DNA of 64,000 nucleotides from Myxococcus qinghaiensis (lineage in GTDB: Bacteria > Myxococcota > Myxococcia > Myxococcales > Myxococcaceae): NCBI RefSeq assembly GCF_024198215.1, contig NZ_JAKCFA010000010.1:248001-312000 (forward strand), given 5' to 3'. Below are positions 7,766-17,436 of this stretch, piece after piece; positions within the stretch are counted from its first letter, which is position 1; the number at the start of each line of letters is the position of its first letter. A model generated the notes under the pieces. That model did not search any database, was not told the DNA's origin, and saw only the letters and a program-made list of their open reading frames with translations. The position numbers and the translations under genes were made by a program.

Positions 7766-8084
7766 CAATCCTCGCGTGCCGGTGTAACGCATCGGTGCGT
7801 ACGGATTGAACGCACTGCATTGTTTTGTCTCGCGTCCTGGCCGCGTACCGCTGGGACGCACCCCGCGTACGCCTGGAACGCCAGAGGAGAGTGCAGTCTT
7901 GACGCACCCAGGGTAAATGCAGGTGTGTCGCGGGTACTACGTCTCTGTGTACGCGTGAACTGGCTTATGTGGGTATTGTGGTTATTCCGATTGTGTCTTG
8001 TAATTGTTTGTTGAATCCTTCATAAGGGCGCGCGCTGCACAGAAGTGGTGAAACCAGTTGTGTCAATTCGAAGAGGGGGAGTCC
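7766..8084 (+). other. Gene-free AT-richer gap with promoter of the next lipoprotein
   Basis: 319 bases without a credible gene. The first half is GC-rich without clear structure. The second half (about 7960-8040) is unusually AT-rich for this genome and holds a good promoter at 7976-8004. The only open frame (7820-8014) lacks a ribosome site and has no recognisable product. Confidence 0.6.
7976..8004 (+). promoter_or_regulatory. Sigma-70-like promoter
   Basis: -35 TTGTGG, 17-base spacer, -10 TGTAAT (5/6). Expected transcription start is near 8011, giving a leader of about 74 bases to ATG 8085, which has AGAGGGGGAG just upstream. Confidence 0.5.
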
Positions 8085-9707
8085 ATGGACAAGCGCGTGC
8101 GGCGCTCATGTCTTGCTTTTGCATCGATGCTGGCTCTTGCGGGCTGTAGCACCCAGGAAGACTTGCCGGAGGCGTCACAGACGCCCCAGCCCGCGCGGAC
8201 CACTCCACTCCACTCAGAGCGCGGCGGTATCGGTCTGCTGCATGAGTCCGGCGACAAGTCGCAGATGGCCGCGGTGACGGTGAACACGTTCCGTTCCCTC
8301 ATCGTGACGGAGACGGCCATCCTCGGCAATTTCACCATGCGAGAGGTGTTCGACCAACTCGCCACGCAGAGTGGCGTCGCGGGCCTGACGGGCCTGGCCA
8401 TCTTCCGCCAGCTCTGGGACACGCAGAACCAGCGCCCGGGCCTCAACCAGGGCCAGCACTGCAATGACCTGACGTCCAACGGGCAGCCCACCGGCTCGCC
8501 CATCTTCAACAGCTTCCCGTACCTGTGCCGGGCCCAGGAAGGCGCGCAGGCCAGCCAGGACCCGTTCACCAACCCCAACGCCTCCACCGGCTACAAGGCG
8601 GTGGGCCTGTTCAACCGCTTCGACCTGGCCCCGGCGGACGGTTCCAACTGCGGCGAGTACCGCATCGTCTTCGCGCGCAAGTCGGGCGAGACGAACGCCC
8701 TGACGCGCAACTTCATCATCTTCGAGGCCGTGCTGAACAATCCCCACCCGGAAGAGGGGCTGGACGGCTGCCTCCCGGTGGCGGAGTTCTGGCAGGGGCT
8801 GACGGCCAACCCGGACCCGGTGTCGCGCGCCCAGAAGCTGCGCACCTTCTACTTCCAGGGTCTGCCGGGCGGCTTCCGCCCCGTCGTGCACATCGACAAC
8901 TACGGCGCGGACCCGGCCACCGTCGCGGGCCAGATTCGCACCAACCAGTTCCTGCAGAGCAACTGGCTCTTGCGCGAGTTCAAGCTGCAGAAGACCTGCA
9001 ACGCGGGCACCTGCACCTCGCTCAAGGCCATCATCTCCACGGACAAGGTGAACCCGTTCGGTGGGCTGTTCAACCCGACCTCCACCCACGCGCGCGCGTC
9101 TGACTTCCGCTTCTTCTTCGCCACCCAGGTGGAGGCGCTGGCGCGCAACGACATCAACCTGTTCAACATGGACGTGCAGGACCAGTTCAACGGCGGCCAG
9201 AGCGATGCCCAGGGCGGGGAGAACAACTACACCGGCCAGTTCGGCTCCGGCGCGTCCGCGCTGCGCACGCTCATCCAGAACGAGCTGGACCGCATCGGCA
9301 GCCCGCTGACGCCCGTCAACATCGTCGCTCGCGCCAAGGCGCTGTCCTGCGCCGGCTGCCATGACCTGAGCAACAGCAACCCGCTGGGCGGCGGCCTGAC
9401 CTGGCCCAACTCGCTGGGCTTCACCCACGTCAGCGAGCTGACGGAGGCGGGGCCCGAGGGCACGCGCTTCCGCATCTCCCCGGCGCTGGAGAACGTCTTC
9501 CTGCCCCACCGCAAGGCCGTCTTCGAGGCGTACCTCAGCCGTCCGCGCCCGTGCCACCACGTGTGCAACCCGGGCAATCCCATCGAGGCCCACTGCTCGC
9601 CGTGCGCGGCGGCCGTGTGCGAGGGCGACCCGTTCTGCTGCCTCGGCAGCTGGGACGTCATCTGCGTGGACCAGGCCCAGGACGTCTGCAACGTGACCTG
9701 CAACTAG
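8085..9707 (+). CDS. Lipoprotein with one CxxCH haem motif and Cys-rich tail
   Basis: 540-residue lipoprotein of unknown function. The signal peptide has lipobox LAGC (Cys21). The body (about residues 60-400) is a large uncharacterised globular region with an NRFDLAPADGSNCGEYRIVF segment typical of myxobacterial secreted proteins. ALSCAGCHDL carries a C-x-x-C-H motif (Cys422 to His426), the sequence used for covalent haem c attachment. The last 50 residues hold a disulfide-rich module (CHHVCNPG, SPCAAAVCEGDPFCC, WDVICVDQAQDVC) that recurs at the ends of many myxobacterial exported proteins. ATG 8085 is preceded by AGAGGGGGAG. The single CxxCH may bind haem or may simply be part of a cysteine pair; this is not resolved. 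Confidence 0.75.
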   Translation: MDKRVRRSCLAFASMLALAGCSTQEDLPEASQTPQPARTTPLHSERGGIGLLHESGDKSQMAAVTVNTFRSLIVTETAILGNFTMREVFDQLATQSGVAGLTGLAIFRQLWDTQNQRPGLNQGQHCNDLTSNGQPTGSPIFNSFPYLCRAQEGAQASQDPFTNPNASTGYKAVGLFNRFDLAPADGSNCGEYRIVFARKSGETNALTRNFIIFEAVLNNPHPEEGLDGCLPVAEFWQGLTANPDPVSRAQKLRTFYFQGLPGGFRPVVHIDNYGADPATVAGQIRTNQFLQSNWLLREFKLQKTCNAGTCTSLKAIISTDKVNPFGGLFNPTSTHARASDFRFFFATQVEALARNDINLFNMDVQDQFNGGQSDAQGGENNYTGQFGSGASALRTLIQNELDRIGSPLTPVNIVARAKALSCAGCHDLSNSNPLGGGLTWPNSLGFTHVSELTEAGPEGTRFRISPALENVFLPHRKAVFEAYLSRPRPCHHVCNPGNPIEAHCSPCAAAVCEGDPFCCLGSWDVICVDQAQDVCNVTCN

Positions 9708-9745
9708 CAGCCGCCGGACGTCCCGCGCGGTCCATGTGGTGAGCA

Positions 9746-9774
9746 GCGGGCCAGGACAGGTGTTCCTGGCCCGC
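9746..9774 (+). terminator. Hairpin terminator
   Basis: Perfect 11-bp stem GCGGGCCAGGA / TCCTGGCCCGC with a 7-base loop, 39 bases after the stop codon of the CxxCH lipoprotein, followed by GTCTTC. Confidence 0.7.
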
Positions 9775-9892
9775 GTCTTCAAGGGCTCCCTTCTCGTCGG
9801 CGAGGAGGGGGCCTCGAGTCTCAAGAGAAGTCGTCGTGCGCGTTGTGGTTGTCGTTGGCAAAGGCAGTCCACTGCAGCAGAGGGGGTTACAA

Positions 9893-11791
9893 ATGAAGCC
9901 GTACTCGCGTTTCTCGGTGCCTGTTTCCGCGGCCCTGCCGCTCGTCGTGCTCGCGACGTCCGCGTGGGCCGGGCCGTTGCGCTCCCCGGACCGGGGGTTG
10001 GACCGCGCGACCCTGGTGGAGGACTCGCAGTACATGCGTCGTGTCTTCGAGGAGAAGTCCAAGGACGCGACGAGTGAGGCCGTCGCCATCGACCTGGCCG
10101 ACCCGGCCCAGTACCGCTTCGTGATGAACCGCCTGCGTGGCTCCGGCAAGACGGCCACCAACTCCCCCAAGCTGTTCGAGCGGCTGGGCCTGGCGCGCGA
10201 GAAGGCCCTGGCGCGCAAGTCCGGTGGCCGGGAGGCCGAGGGCGCGTCCCTGGTGAACAACTGGGGCTGTGACCACTTCCTCAACCTGACCCGCGGCGTC
10301 ACCGCCGGCATGGTGCGCACCTACGAGAGCAACCCCTGGGCCGCGTGCCTCAACGGCGCCAGCTACGTGTACACGGACATCGTCGCCTTCAACGCGAACA
10401 ACGCGGAGACGCAGACGACGGTGGTCGACTCGGCGTCCGGCGAGGAGTACGCGGCCGGCCAGAGCTTCGACGACGTCATCGTCCGCCCCGCCATCCCGGT
10501 GAACCAGGACCGGCAGGTCATCCTCGATTCGATGATGATTGCCATGAACGAGAACACGGGCGAGGAGGTCGTCACCTTCGCGCGCGGCAAGTCCAGCACG
10601 ACGACGGGCGGCGCGGACCTGTCGCTGGAGCACCCGCGGCTGTCGGTTCCCGGGAGCATGAAGCTCAACACGGAGCTGTGTCAGATGCGCGGCGGCATCG
10701 ACTGTGACTACGCCGCGGTGGGCGCGAGCCTGGCGCCCTCTGGCGGCAGCACGCCGGTGAGCATCGCGCTGCGCAACACGGCCATCACCACCAGCTGGGT
10801 GGGGGATGCGACCAACAACTTCCCGGTGACGGCGCCGTGGGACTTCACGCACGTGTACGTGCCCACCAAGTTCGTCTTCAACGCGGGCAGCAAGAACGGC
10901 GTCGCCTGCCTCATCAAGGAAATCAAGCCGGGCTCCAAGGTGCGTCTGGTGAAGCCCGTCACGGGTGGCACCTGCATGAGCCAGGCGGACCTGGTCCCCT
11001 CGCTCACCAGCTCCATCAACAGCCAGACGGCCACCGTCAAGCTGCTGACGGACCTGTCGCGCGAGACGTCCATCGCCGGCACGGGCACCGAGGACTGCCG
11101 GACCCAGACGGTCATCAACCAGGCGGTGGAGTACGTCATCAGCGTGAGCACCATGGTGAACTGCGGCACGCCGGCGAACACGGCGGCCACGGTGACGGTG
11201 CGCATGATGAGCGACGAGCGCTATCGCTACGGCGTCATGGTGTGGAACAGCTGCATGGCCGAGGGCACGAAGGTGGTGCTCGCCGACGGCAGCGTCGTCA
11301 ACGTGGAGGACGTGAAGCGCGGCGACCGCATGGTGACGAACGACAAGGGCGAGACGCTGACGGTGCGCGACATCCAGGTGGGCGGCGAGCTGTCGCCGAT
11401 GGTCAACCTGCGTGACGACAAGGGCCACGCGGTGAGCCTCACCGAGAAGCACCCGGTCATCATGGCGGACGGCAAGGCCGTGGTCGCCGGCAAGCTGAAG
11501 GTCTCCGACCGCGTCAGCACCCGTGACGGCGTCTCCACGCTGACGTCCGTCACCCGCGAGAAGTACGCGGGCAAGGTCTACAACTTCAGCCTGGGCACCC
11601 AGGAAGAGCTGGCGCGCGCGGGCAAGGGCGCCAACACGCTGTTCGCCAACGGCTTCCGCGTGGGCGACAACGCGATGCAGGGCGAGCTGACGGCGCCCGT
11701 GGCGGACTCGCGCGAGGTGCTGGAGCGTCTGCCGGCCTCGTGGCACCAGGACTACGCGCGCTCCGCGTCGTTCGTGGCCGGCCAGCGCTAG
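9893..11791 (+). CDS. Secreted protein with C-terminal Hint (intein/hedgehog-like) domain
   Basis: 632-residue exported protein. It has a Sec signal peptide (MKPYSRFSVPVSAALPLVVL, cleavage likely after AWA), about 430 residues of unrecognised region, then a Hint domain. The domain opens at Cys454 in NSCMAEGTKVVLADG, continues with NVEDVKRGDRM, has the block-B TEKHP (His520), and ends near LFANGFRVGDN (Asn593), followed by Ala and a 40-residue tail. These are the autoprocessing blocks of the Hint superfamily. Cys454 would form the N-terminal thioester. The residue after Asn593 is Ala, so there is no +1 nucleophile for protein splicing; cleavage or trans-esterification is more likely. ATG 9893 follows an AGAGGGGG ribosome site. 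The N-terminal region shows no toxin or adhesin family I can name. Confidence 0.8.
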   Translation: MKPYSRFSVPVSAALPLVVLATSAWAGPLRSPDRGLDRATLVEDSQYMRRVFEEKSKDATSEAVAIDLADPAQYRFVMNRLRGSGKTATNSPKLFERLGLAREKALARKSGGREAEGASLVNNWGCDHFLNLTRGVTAGMVRTYESNPWAACLNGASYVYTDIVAFNANNAETQTTVVDSASGEEYAAGQSFDDVIVRPAIPVNQDRQVILDSMMIAMNENTGEEVVTFARGKSSTTTGGADLSLEHPRLSVPGSMKLNTELCQMRGGIDCDYAAVGASLAPSGGSTPVSIALRNTAITTSWVGDATNNFPVTAPWDFTHVYVPTKFVFNAGSKNGVACLIKEIKPGSKVRLVKPVTGGTCMSQADLVPSLTSSINSQTATVKLLTDLSRETSIAGTGTEDCRTQTVINQAVEYVISVSTMVNCGTPANTAATVTVRMMSDERYRYGVMVWNSCMAEGTKVVLADGSVVNVEDVKRGDRMVTNDKGETLTVRDIQVGGELSPMVNLRDDKGHAVSLTEKHPVIMADGKAVVAGKLKVSDRVSTRDGVSTLTSVTREKYAGKVYNFSLGTQEELARAGKGANTLFANGFRVGDNAMQGELTAPVADSREVLERLPASWHQDYARSASFVAGQR

Positions 11792-11815
11792 TCGGCGCAT
11801 CGCGGTGAAAGAGCT

Positions 11816-11883
11816 TCCGGGCTTCTTCCACGGAAGAGGCCCGGACCCGGCGCCCCACCGACGGCTCGTCCGGCGGTGGGGCG
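11816..11883 (+). terminator. Tandem hairpins after the Hint gene
   Basis: Two stems in a row: 11816-11829 with 11832-11845 (13 of 14 positions paired), and a perfect 10-bp stem CGCCCCACCG (11851-11860) / CGGTGGGGCG (11874-11883). There is no U tract. Confidence 0.55.
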
Positions 11884-11929
11884 TCCGTCTATCGAGACAA
11901 CAGTCAACCCGGCAGTGGCAGGAGCGCGG

Positions 11930-13459
11930 ATGCGAAACACGGTCGTCATGAGCGTGCTGGTGGTGATGGGTCTGGGATTGTCGGCCTGTGGGGAGGACCC
12001 GCCCCAGCCGCCGCCTCCGAACTTCTGTCCGCAGCGCCCCGCTGCCCAGACCCCCAAGCCCGGCCAGGCGCCGCTGCTGGTGCGCGCGCGCCCGCTGCCC
12101 CAGACGCTGCTGGCGCGTCGCGAGCTCGCGATGATGACGTCGCTTGCGCGGCCCCAGGACGCGGGCGAGGTCGGCGTGGAGAACCGGGCGTGGTGGGCCT
12201 CGCCGTGCTTGATGGGCACGCCGGGCCTGGAGACGGCGACGCCCCGGGTGGCGGTGGTGGGCGGGGGCCGCGCGGTGGCGGTGTGGACGGAGCGGGATGG
12301 CCTGCACGAGCAGCTCTGGTTCAGCGAGTACATTCCGGAGACGGGCTGGACGTCCGCGGAGGTCATGGGCCTGTCGCGCGAGGCCCCGGAGGATGTGCTT
12401 CGGGTGCGCCAGCCGCAGGTGGTCGCCGACTCGCAGGGGCGCGCGCTCGCCGTCTGGCTGCAGAGCGAGGGCTCCGCGGCGGCGCAGCTGTGGTTCTCCC
12501 GTCACTCCCCGGGCGCGGGCTGGAGCAAGCCGGACCGGGTGCTGGCGCGCTCGCTGGGGGACGCGACGTTCCTGGAGGCCGCGCGCGACGCGGCCGGCAC
12601 CGCCACGCTGTCGTGGACGCAGTTCGACGGGGACACGCTCAGCGAGAACGTCTGGGTGACGCGGGGCTCGCCGGAGGCGGGCTTCGAGGACGCGCGCCGC
12701 ATCGACACGCCCGTGCCGGGCTTCTCCGTGGAGCCGCAGGTGTCCGTCAGCGGTGATGGCCACGCGGTGGTGGGCTGGTACCGGTTCGACGAGATGGAAG
12801 GCATTGGCGAGGCCTGGTTCAGCCGGTGGACGCCCGGCGCGGGGTGGAGCGCCGCGGAGAAGGTCAGCGCGGAGGGCGTGGACAGCTTCTTCGCGGAGCC
12901 GCTCGCGGGCCCCGGTGGCGCGGTGCTGGCGCTGTGGAGCGAGCTGGGCGCGGTGAACGTGGAGCTGTGGGCGCGGCCCTTCGTGCCCGGCACCGGCTGG
13001 GGCGAGGCCTTGCGCTTGGAGGACGCGCTGGGCACCTCCGGCATGGCCCAGGCCAGCCTGGAGCAGGGCGGGCGGGCCATGGTGGTCTGGCCCCGCTTCC
13101 GGGCCGGCTTCACCCGGCTGTCCGCCCGGCCCTATGACTTCGCGCACGGCTTCAGCGAGCGCCAGGACGTGGACGCGCCGCCCCTCACCCTGGGCCACGC
13201 CCAGGACCCGCAGGTGGTGTCCCTGAGCCGCACCCAGGCGCTCGTCGTGTGGTCCCATGAGCGGGAGGGCAGCGGCCACCGCATCGCCACCAGTCGCTAC
13301 AGCGCTGGCCGGGGGTGGGGCAGGGCGCTGTTGCTCGACTCAGAGGGCGTCGCGCAGAGCGGCCTTCCTCGGCTGTCCGTGGGCCCCACGGGCGTGGGCG
13401 TGGCCACGTGGCTGCACCGGGGCGCGGTGCCGGGCCTGGGCGTCAGCGTGTTCCAGTAG
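11930..13459 (+). CDS. Repeat-containing lipoprotein (propeller-like)
   Basis: 509-residue lipoprotein with lipobox LSAC (Cys20) and a Pro-rich stretch just after it. From about residue 90 on, the protein is a series of roughly 55-residue units of the pattern A-x-V/L-x-W ... LWFSR-x-x-P-G-x-GW-x-x-x-x-x-V (for example AVWTERDGLHEQLWFSEY, VLALWSELGAVNVELW). Seven or eight copies suggest a beta-propeller like those of sialidase/BNR-type repeat proteins, without a catalytic site that I can see. ATG 11930 is preceded by GGAGCGCGG. The role is unknown; surface binding is a guess from the fold. Confidence 0.75.
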   Translation: MRNTVVMSVLVVMGLGLSACGEDPPQPPPPNFCPQRPAAQTPKPGQAPLLVRARPLPQTLLARRELAMMTSLARPQDAGEVGVENRAWWASPCLMGTPGLETATPRVAVVGGGRAVAVWTERDGLHEQLWFSEYIPETGWTSAEVMGLSREAPEDVLRVRQPQVVADSQGRALAVWLQSEGSAAAQLWFSRHSPGAGWSKPDRVLARSLGDATFLEAARDAAGTATLSWTQFDGDTLSENVWVTRGSPEAGFEDARRIDTPVPGFSVEPQVSVSGDGHAVVGWYRFDEMEGIGEAWFSRWTPGAGWSAAEKVSAEGVDSFFAEPLAGPGGAVLALWSELGAVNVELWARPFVPGTGWGEALRLEDALGTSGMAQASLEQGGRAMVVWPRFRAGFTRLSARPYDFAHGFSERQDVDAPPLTLGHAQDPQVVSLSRTQALVVWSHEREGSGHRIATSRYSAGRGWGRALLLDSEGVAQSGLPRLSVGPTGVGVATWLHRGAVPGLGVSVFQ

Positions 13460-13513
13460 CCGGGCGCACGCGCGCGTTGCCTCGGAGCGGCGGCTGGTCT
13501 TTCCTGCCGGGTG

Positions 13514-14446
13514 ATGCCCGGTGAGTTCGACTTCATCCGCCGCTTCCTCCGCCACTTCCCCCAGGCCCGCGTGCCGGTGGGGCCGGGTGACGACTGCGCG
13601 GTGCTCGCGCCCTCGCGCGGCGCGCTGTGTGTCACCACCGACGCGGTGGTGGAGGACGTGCACTTCACCCGCGCCGCGTTCTCCCCGGCGGACATCGGCC
13701 ACAAGGCCCTGGCCGTGAACCTGTCCGACGTGGCCTCCATGGGCGCCACGCCGCGCTGGTTCGTCTGCGCGCTCGCGCTGCCTCGCGACTTCCCTCCCGC
13801 CCACCTCTCTGGAATCGCCCGGGGCATGGCCGCGCTGGCGCGCGAGCACCGCGTGGACCTGGTGGGCGGCAACTTCACCTCCGCGCGCGAGCTGTCCGTC
13901 ACAATCACGGCCACCGGAGAGCTGTCCCGTCCTCCGCTCACCCGCTCGGGCGCCAGGCCGGGGGACCAGCTCTATGTGTCCGGAACCCTGGGCGACGCGA
14001 GGCTGGGCCTGGCCCACTTGAAGGCCGGACTGAGGCGCGGCGGACCCGTGCGCCGCCAGCGCCGCCCCGTTCCCCGCGTGGCCCTGGGCATTCTCGCGTC
14101 GCGCTTCGCGTCCGCTGCGCTGGATGTTTCCGATGGACTTGCACAAGACCTGGGTCACCTGTGCACCGCGTCCGGGGTTCGCGCGACGGTGGAGCTGGCG
14201 CGGCTGCCCATGTCGGCGGCGGTGAAGCGGGAGCTGGGCGCGGTGGGGGCGCTGGCGGGAGGCGAGGACTACGAGCTGCTGCTGGCGGTGGCTCCGGGAC
14301 GCCGCCGGGCATTCGAGCGGGCGTGTGCTCGGGGCGGGCACGCCGTGACGCGGGTGGGCGTGCTGTCAGAGGGCGCGGGGTGGGTGATCCACGATGAAGC
14401 GGGGCGCGTGGTGCGCCGGCCGGGCGGGTTCGACCACTTCCGGTAG
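13514..14446 (+). CDS. thiL: Thiamine-monophosphate kinase ThiL
   Basis: Phosphorylates thiamine monophosphate to thiamine diphosphate with ATP, the last step of thiamine cofactor synthesis; cytoplasmic. 310 residues, close to the family length. Key features are [10 protein letters not shown] (metal-binding Asp pair), [30 protein letters not shown] (the strongly conserved ThiL/PurM signature), LVGGNFTSA, and [16 protein letters not shown] near residue 205. The C-terminal [13 protein letters not shown] and GGFDHF are also typical. ATG 13514 is used; a GTG one codon upstream is possible. It stands alone upstream of the chemotaxis cluster, and no other thiamine genes are near. Confidence 0.95.
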   Translation: MPGEFDFIRRFLRHFPQARVPVGPGDDCAVLAPSRGALCVTTDAVVEDVHFTRAAFSPADIGHKALAVNLSDVASMGATPRWFVCALALPRDFPPAHLSGIARGMAALAREHRVDLVGGNFTSARELSVTITATGELSRPPLTRSGARPGDQLYVSGTLGDARLGLAHLKAGLRRGGPVRRQRRPVPRVALGILASRFASAALDVSDGLAQDLGHLCTASGVRATVELARLPMSAAVKRELGAVGALAGGEDYELLLAVAPGRRRAFERACARGGHAVTRVGVLSEGAGWVIHDEAGRVVRRPGGFDHFR

Positions 14447-14459
14447 CATCCCGGGTGGA

Positions 14460-14488
14460 TTGACCCTGCCCCCTGGCAAGGCTAAACC
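14460..14488 (+). promoter_or_regulatory. Candidate promoter of the chemotaxis cluster
   Basis: -35 TTGACC (5/6), 17-base spacer, -10 TAAACC (3/6), about 90 bases before the MCP start at 14580. It lies just after thiL, so the che genes can be transcribed independently of thiL. Confidence 0.4.
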
Positions 14489-14579
14489 CAGGTCGCTTCC
14501 GTACCTCCCCCGAAAGCATCCCGTGCGCCGTCCCCTACGTGACGACACTGCCCCAGGACTGACCCCGCGTCGCGAGCCC

Positions 14580-15904
14580 ATGCAGCGGCTGCTGCGCGCC
14601 GTGGACGGGCCTCGTGCGACCAAAGAGGTCTCCCTCCGCCAGAGCATCTTCAACGGCTACGTGATGCTGGGGCTGCTGCTCGTCGGCTGGATGCTCCTGT
14701 CCGACATCGCCTGGAGCACGCTGTGGCCGGACCTCGCGTTGGGGTGGAACTACCTGGGGCGGGGAGGCATTGGCGTCTTCCTCACCGTCACCGCGGCGCT
14801 GCTGCTGCCGTCCTGGTTGGTGCGCATCACCCGCGTGAAGGTGCTCAGCCGCTCCGCGTACGAGATTTCGCAGGGAGATTTGTCCAAGCCGGTGGCCGCC
14901 GAGGGTGGCCGCACGCGCGACGAAATCGACGAGCTGACGGGCGCCATCATCCGCATGCAGGAGAACCTGCGGGAACTGGTGGGCAAGATTCAGGAGACGG
15001 CCAAGAGCGTGGCGGACACCGCCATCGACCTGCAGCGCTCGGCGGAGAACGTCAACGGCTCCACGGAGGAAGTGGGCTCGTCGATGAACATCATCGCCGG
15101 GGGCGCGGAGTCGCAGTCGCAGCTGGTGTCCAAGGCCTCCAAGGTCATCACGGAGATGGCCAGCAGCATCCAGCGCGCGACGGGCAGCGCCGAGGACGCG
15201 GCGCGGACGACGGCGGAGACGAGCAGCGCGGCGGAGGACGGCTCCAAGGCGGCGCGGCTGGCCGGCGACAAGGTGAAGAAGGTCTTCAACCGAATCGAGT
15301 CCGCCAGCCAGCAGGTGTTCGCCTTCGGCGAGAAGACGCAGGAGATCTCCAAAATCGTCGACGCGATTACCCAGGTGGCGCAGCAGACGAACCTGCTCGC
15401 GCTCAACGCGACGATTGAAGCGGCGCGCGCGGGTGAGTACGGCCGCGGCTTCGCGGTGGTGGCCGACGAGGTGCGCAAGCTGGCGGAGAGCGCGGGCCGG
15501 TCCGCGGAGCAGATTTCGAAGCTGGCGCGGGACATCTCCGGCCAGTCCACCTCCGTGGTGAGCGCCATGAAGGAAGGCATCGCGGAGCTGGCCGAGGGCC
15601 GCGAGGACCTCACCAACATCGTGCGCAGCATGGGCGCCATCACCGACACCATCCGCAAGGGTTCGGAGAAGGTGCACCTCATCTCCGAGAGCACCCGCGA
15701 GCAGCACAAGGGCAGCGAGGAGATGGTGAAGGCCATCGAGGAGATCAAGCTGGTGGCGCGCAACAACGCCGCCTCCACGGAGGCCATCCAGTCCGTCATC
15801 CAGGAGCAGACGGCCGCCGTGTCGCGGATGACGTCCCTGGCCAGCGAGCTGACCAACCTGTCCGTCGAGCTGCAGAGCGTGGTGCGCAGCTTCCGTCTGG
15901 GGCC

Positions 15905-15908
<4 letters not shown>
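14580..15908 (+). CDS. Methyl-accepting chemotaxis protein without periplasmic sensor domain
   Basis: 442-residue inner-membrane chemoreceptor. Two membrane segments (about residues 23-45 and 61-82) are joined by a loop of only about 15 residues, so no extracytoplasmic ligand domain is present. HAMP follows (about 82-135, [10 protein letters not shown]), then a long coiled coil with the signalling tip [21 protein letters not shown] near residues 265-285, where CheA and CheW dock. ATG 14580 is preferred; a GTG at 14523 or ATG at 14394 would add a non-conserved, low-complexity leader. The stop overlaps the next gene (ATGA). As first gene of the cluster it is the dedicated receptor; it probably senses membrane state or an internal cue rather than a periplasmic ligand. 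Confidence 0.92.
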
Positions 15909-16504
<596 letters not shown>

Positions 16505-16519
16505 TACAACACGACCTCT

Positions 16520-16942
16520 GTGCGGCACGTCATCTTCCGGGTGGAGAAGGAGCGCTACGGGCTGCCACTGTCGGCGGTGCGGGAGGTCGTCGTTCCCCCG
16601 GAGCGCTTCACCCGAGTGCCCCGCGCGCCCCCGGCGATAACGGGGGTGATGAACCTGAGGGGCAGGGTGGTGACGGTGGTGGAGCTGCGTCAGCTCCTGG
16701 GGTTGCCGGACGGTGCCACACCCCCCTCCCGCGTGGTTCTGCTGGACCGGGGCCGGAGGGATCTGGGACTGTTGGTGACGGATGTGGATGGAATCGAAGC
16801 GGTGGAGCGGGTGAGCGCGGCGCCGGGCAAGTTGACGCCGGCCATCCGTGGCGTTGCTCGGTTGGGCGGCCTGGGAGTGACCGTGTTGGATCCCGAAGGA
16901 CTGGACGCCGCGGTGGTTGCCTTGTTCACCCATTCCAAGTGA
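16520..16942 (+). CDS. cheW: CheW-like coupling protein
   Basis: Scaffold that links chemoreceptors to CheA; 140 residues, a single CheW-like SH3 pair. Features are HVIFRVEKERYGLPLSAVREVVVP, ITGVMNLRGRVVTVVELRQLLGLP (the conserved NLRG receptor-contact region) and VLLDRGRRDLGLLVTDVDGIEAV. It starts at GTG 16520, since no ATG precedes the domain; the ribosome site is weak. It lies 15 bases after the YjbR-like gene and 75 bases before cheY. Confidence 0.92.
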   Translation: MRHVIFRVEKERYGLPLSAVREVVVPPERFTRVPRAPPAITGVMNLRGRVVTVVELRQLLGLPDGATPPSRVVLLDRGRRDLGLLVTDVDGIEAVERVSAAPGKLTPAIRGVARLGGLGVTVLDPEGLDAAVVALFTHSK

Positions 16943-17017
16943 GTAGCCCCCTGGAAAGCGCGGGTGATAGTGTCCGCGCTCCTCTAGGCTAGGCGATTCG
17001 GAGGCGGAGTTCTTCAC

Positions 17018-17386
17018 ATGGCTAAGAAGGTCCTGGTCGTCGACGATGCCATCTTCATGCGCAACATGATCAAGGACATCTTCGCGTCTGGAGGGTTCGA
17101 GGTCGTCGGCGAAGCGGCCAACGGTCTGGAGGCCGTGGAGAAGTACAAGGATTTGAAGCCCGACCTCACGACGATGGACATCGTGATGCCCTTCAAGAGC
17201 GGCATCGAGGCCACGCGGGAGATCATCAAGCACGACAGCAGCGCGGTGGTCATCATGTGCTCCGCGCTCGGGCAGGAGAGCCTGGTGATGGAGGCCATCG
17301 AGGCGGGTGCCTCGGACTTCATCGTCAAGCCGTTCCGGGCCGAGGACGTGCTGGCCGTGGTGAAGAAGGTCCTGGGAGAGGCGTGA
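17018..17386 (+). CDS. cheY: CheY-like single-domain response regulator
   Basis: 122-residue receiver. Acidic pocket Asp9-Asp10, phosphorylation site Asp54 (TTMDIVMP), switch Ser82 (IMCSALG) and Lys104 (IVKPF) are all present. There is no output domain, so it acts by protein contact. It is phosphorylated by CheA encoded 50 bases downstream, and CheC encoded next is its likely phosphatase. The ribosome site GGAGGCGGAG precedes ATG 17018. Confidence 0.95.
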   Translation: MAKKVLVVDDAIFMRNMIKDIFASGGFEVVGEAANGLEAVEKYKDLKPDLTTMDIVMPFKSGIEATREIIKHDSSAVVIMCSALGQESLVMEAIEAGASDFIVKPFRAEDVLAVVKKVLGEA

Positions 17387-17436
17387 GCGGCATCGCCTCC
17401 GGGCGGTCTCGCTTCGCTTCCTGACGAGGTCGGGCC

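Noticed and set aside
7820..8014. 64-codon open frame in the gap between the two lipoproteins
   Set aside because: No ribosome site, atypical codon use and it overlaps the promoter at 7976-8004.
9887..13279. Very long minus-strand open frame (about 1130 codons)
   Set aside because: It lies antisense to the Hint-domain and repeat-lipoprotein genes, is dominated by Arg/His/Gly/Ala/Val/Leu as expected from reversed GC-rich codons, and has no recognisable domain. The plus-strand genes have signal peptides and ribosome sites.
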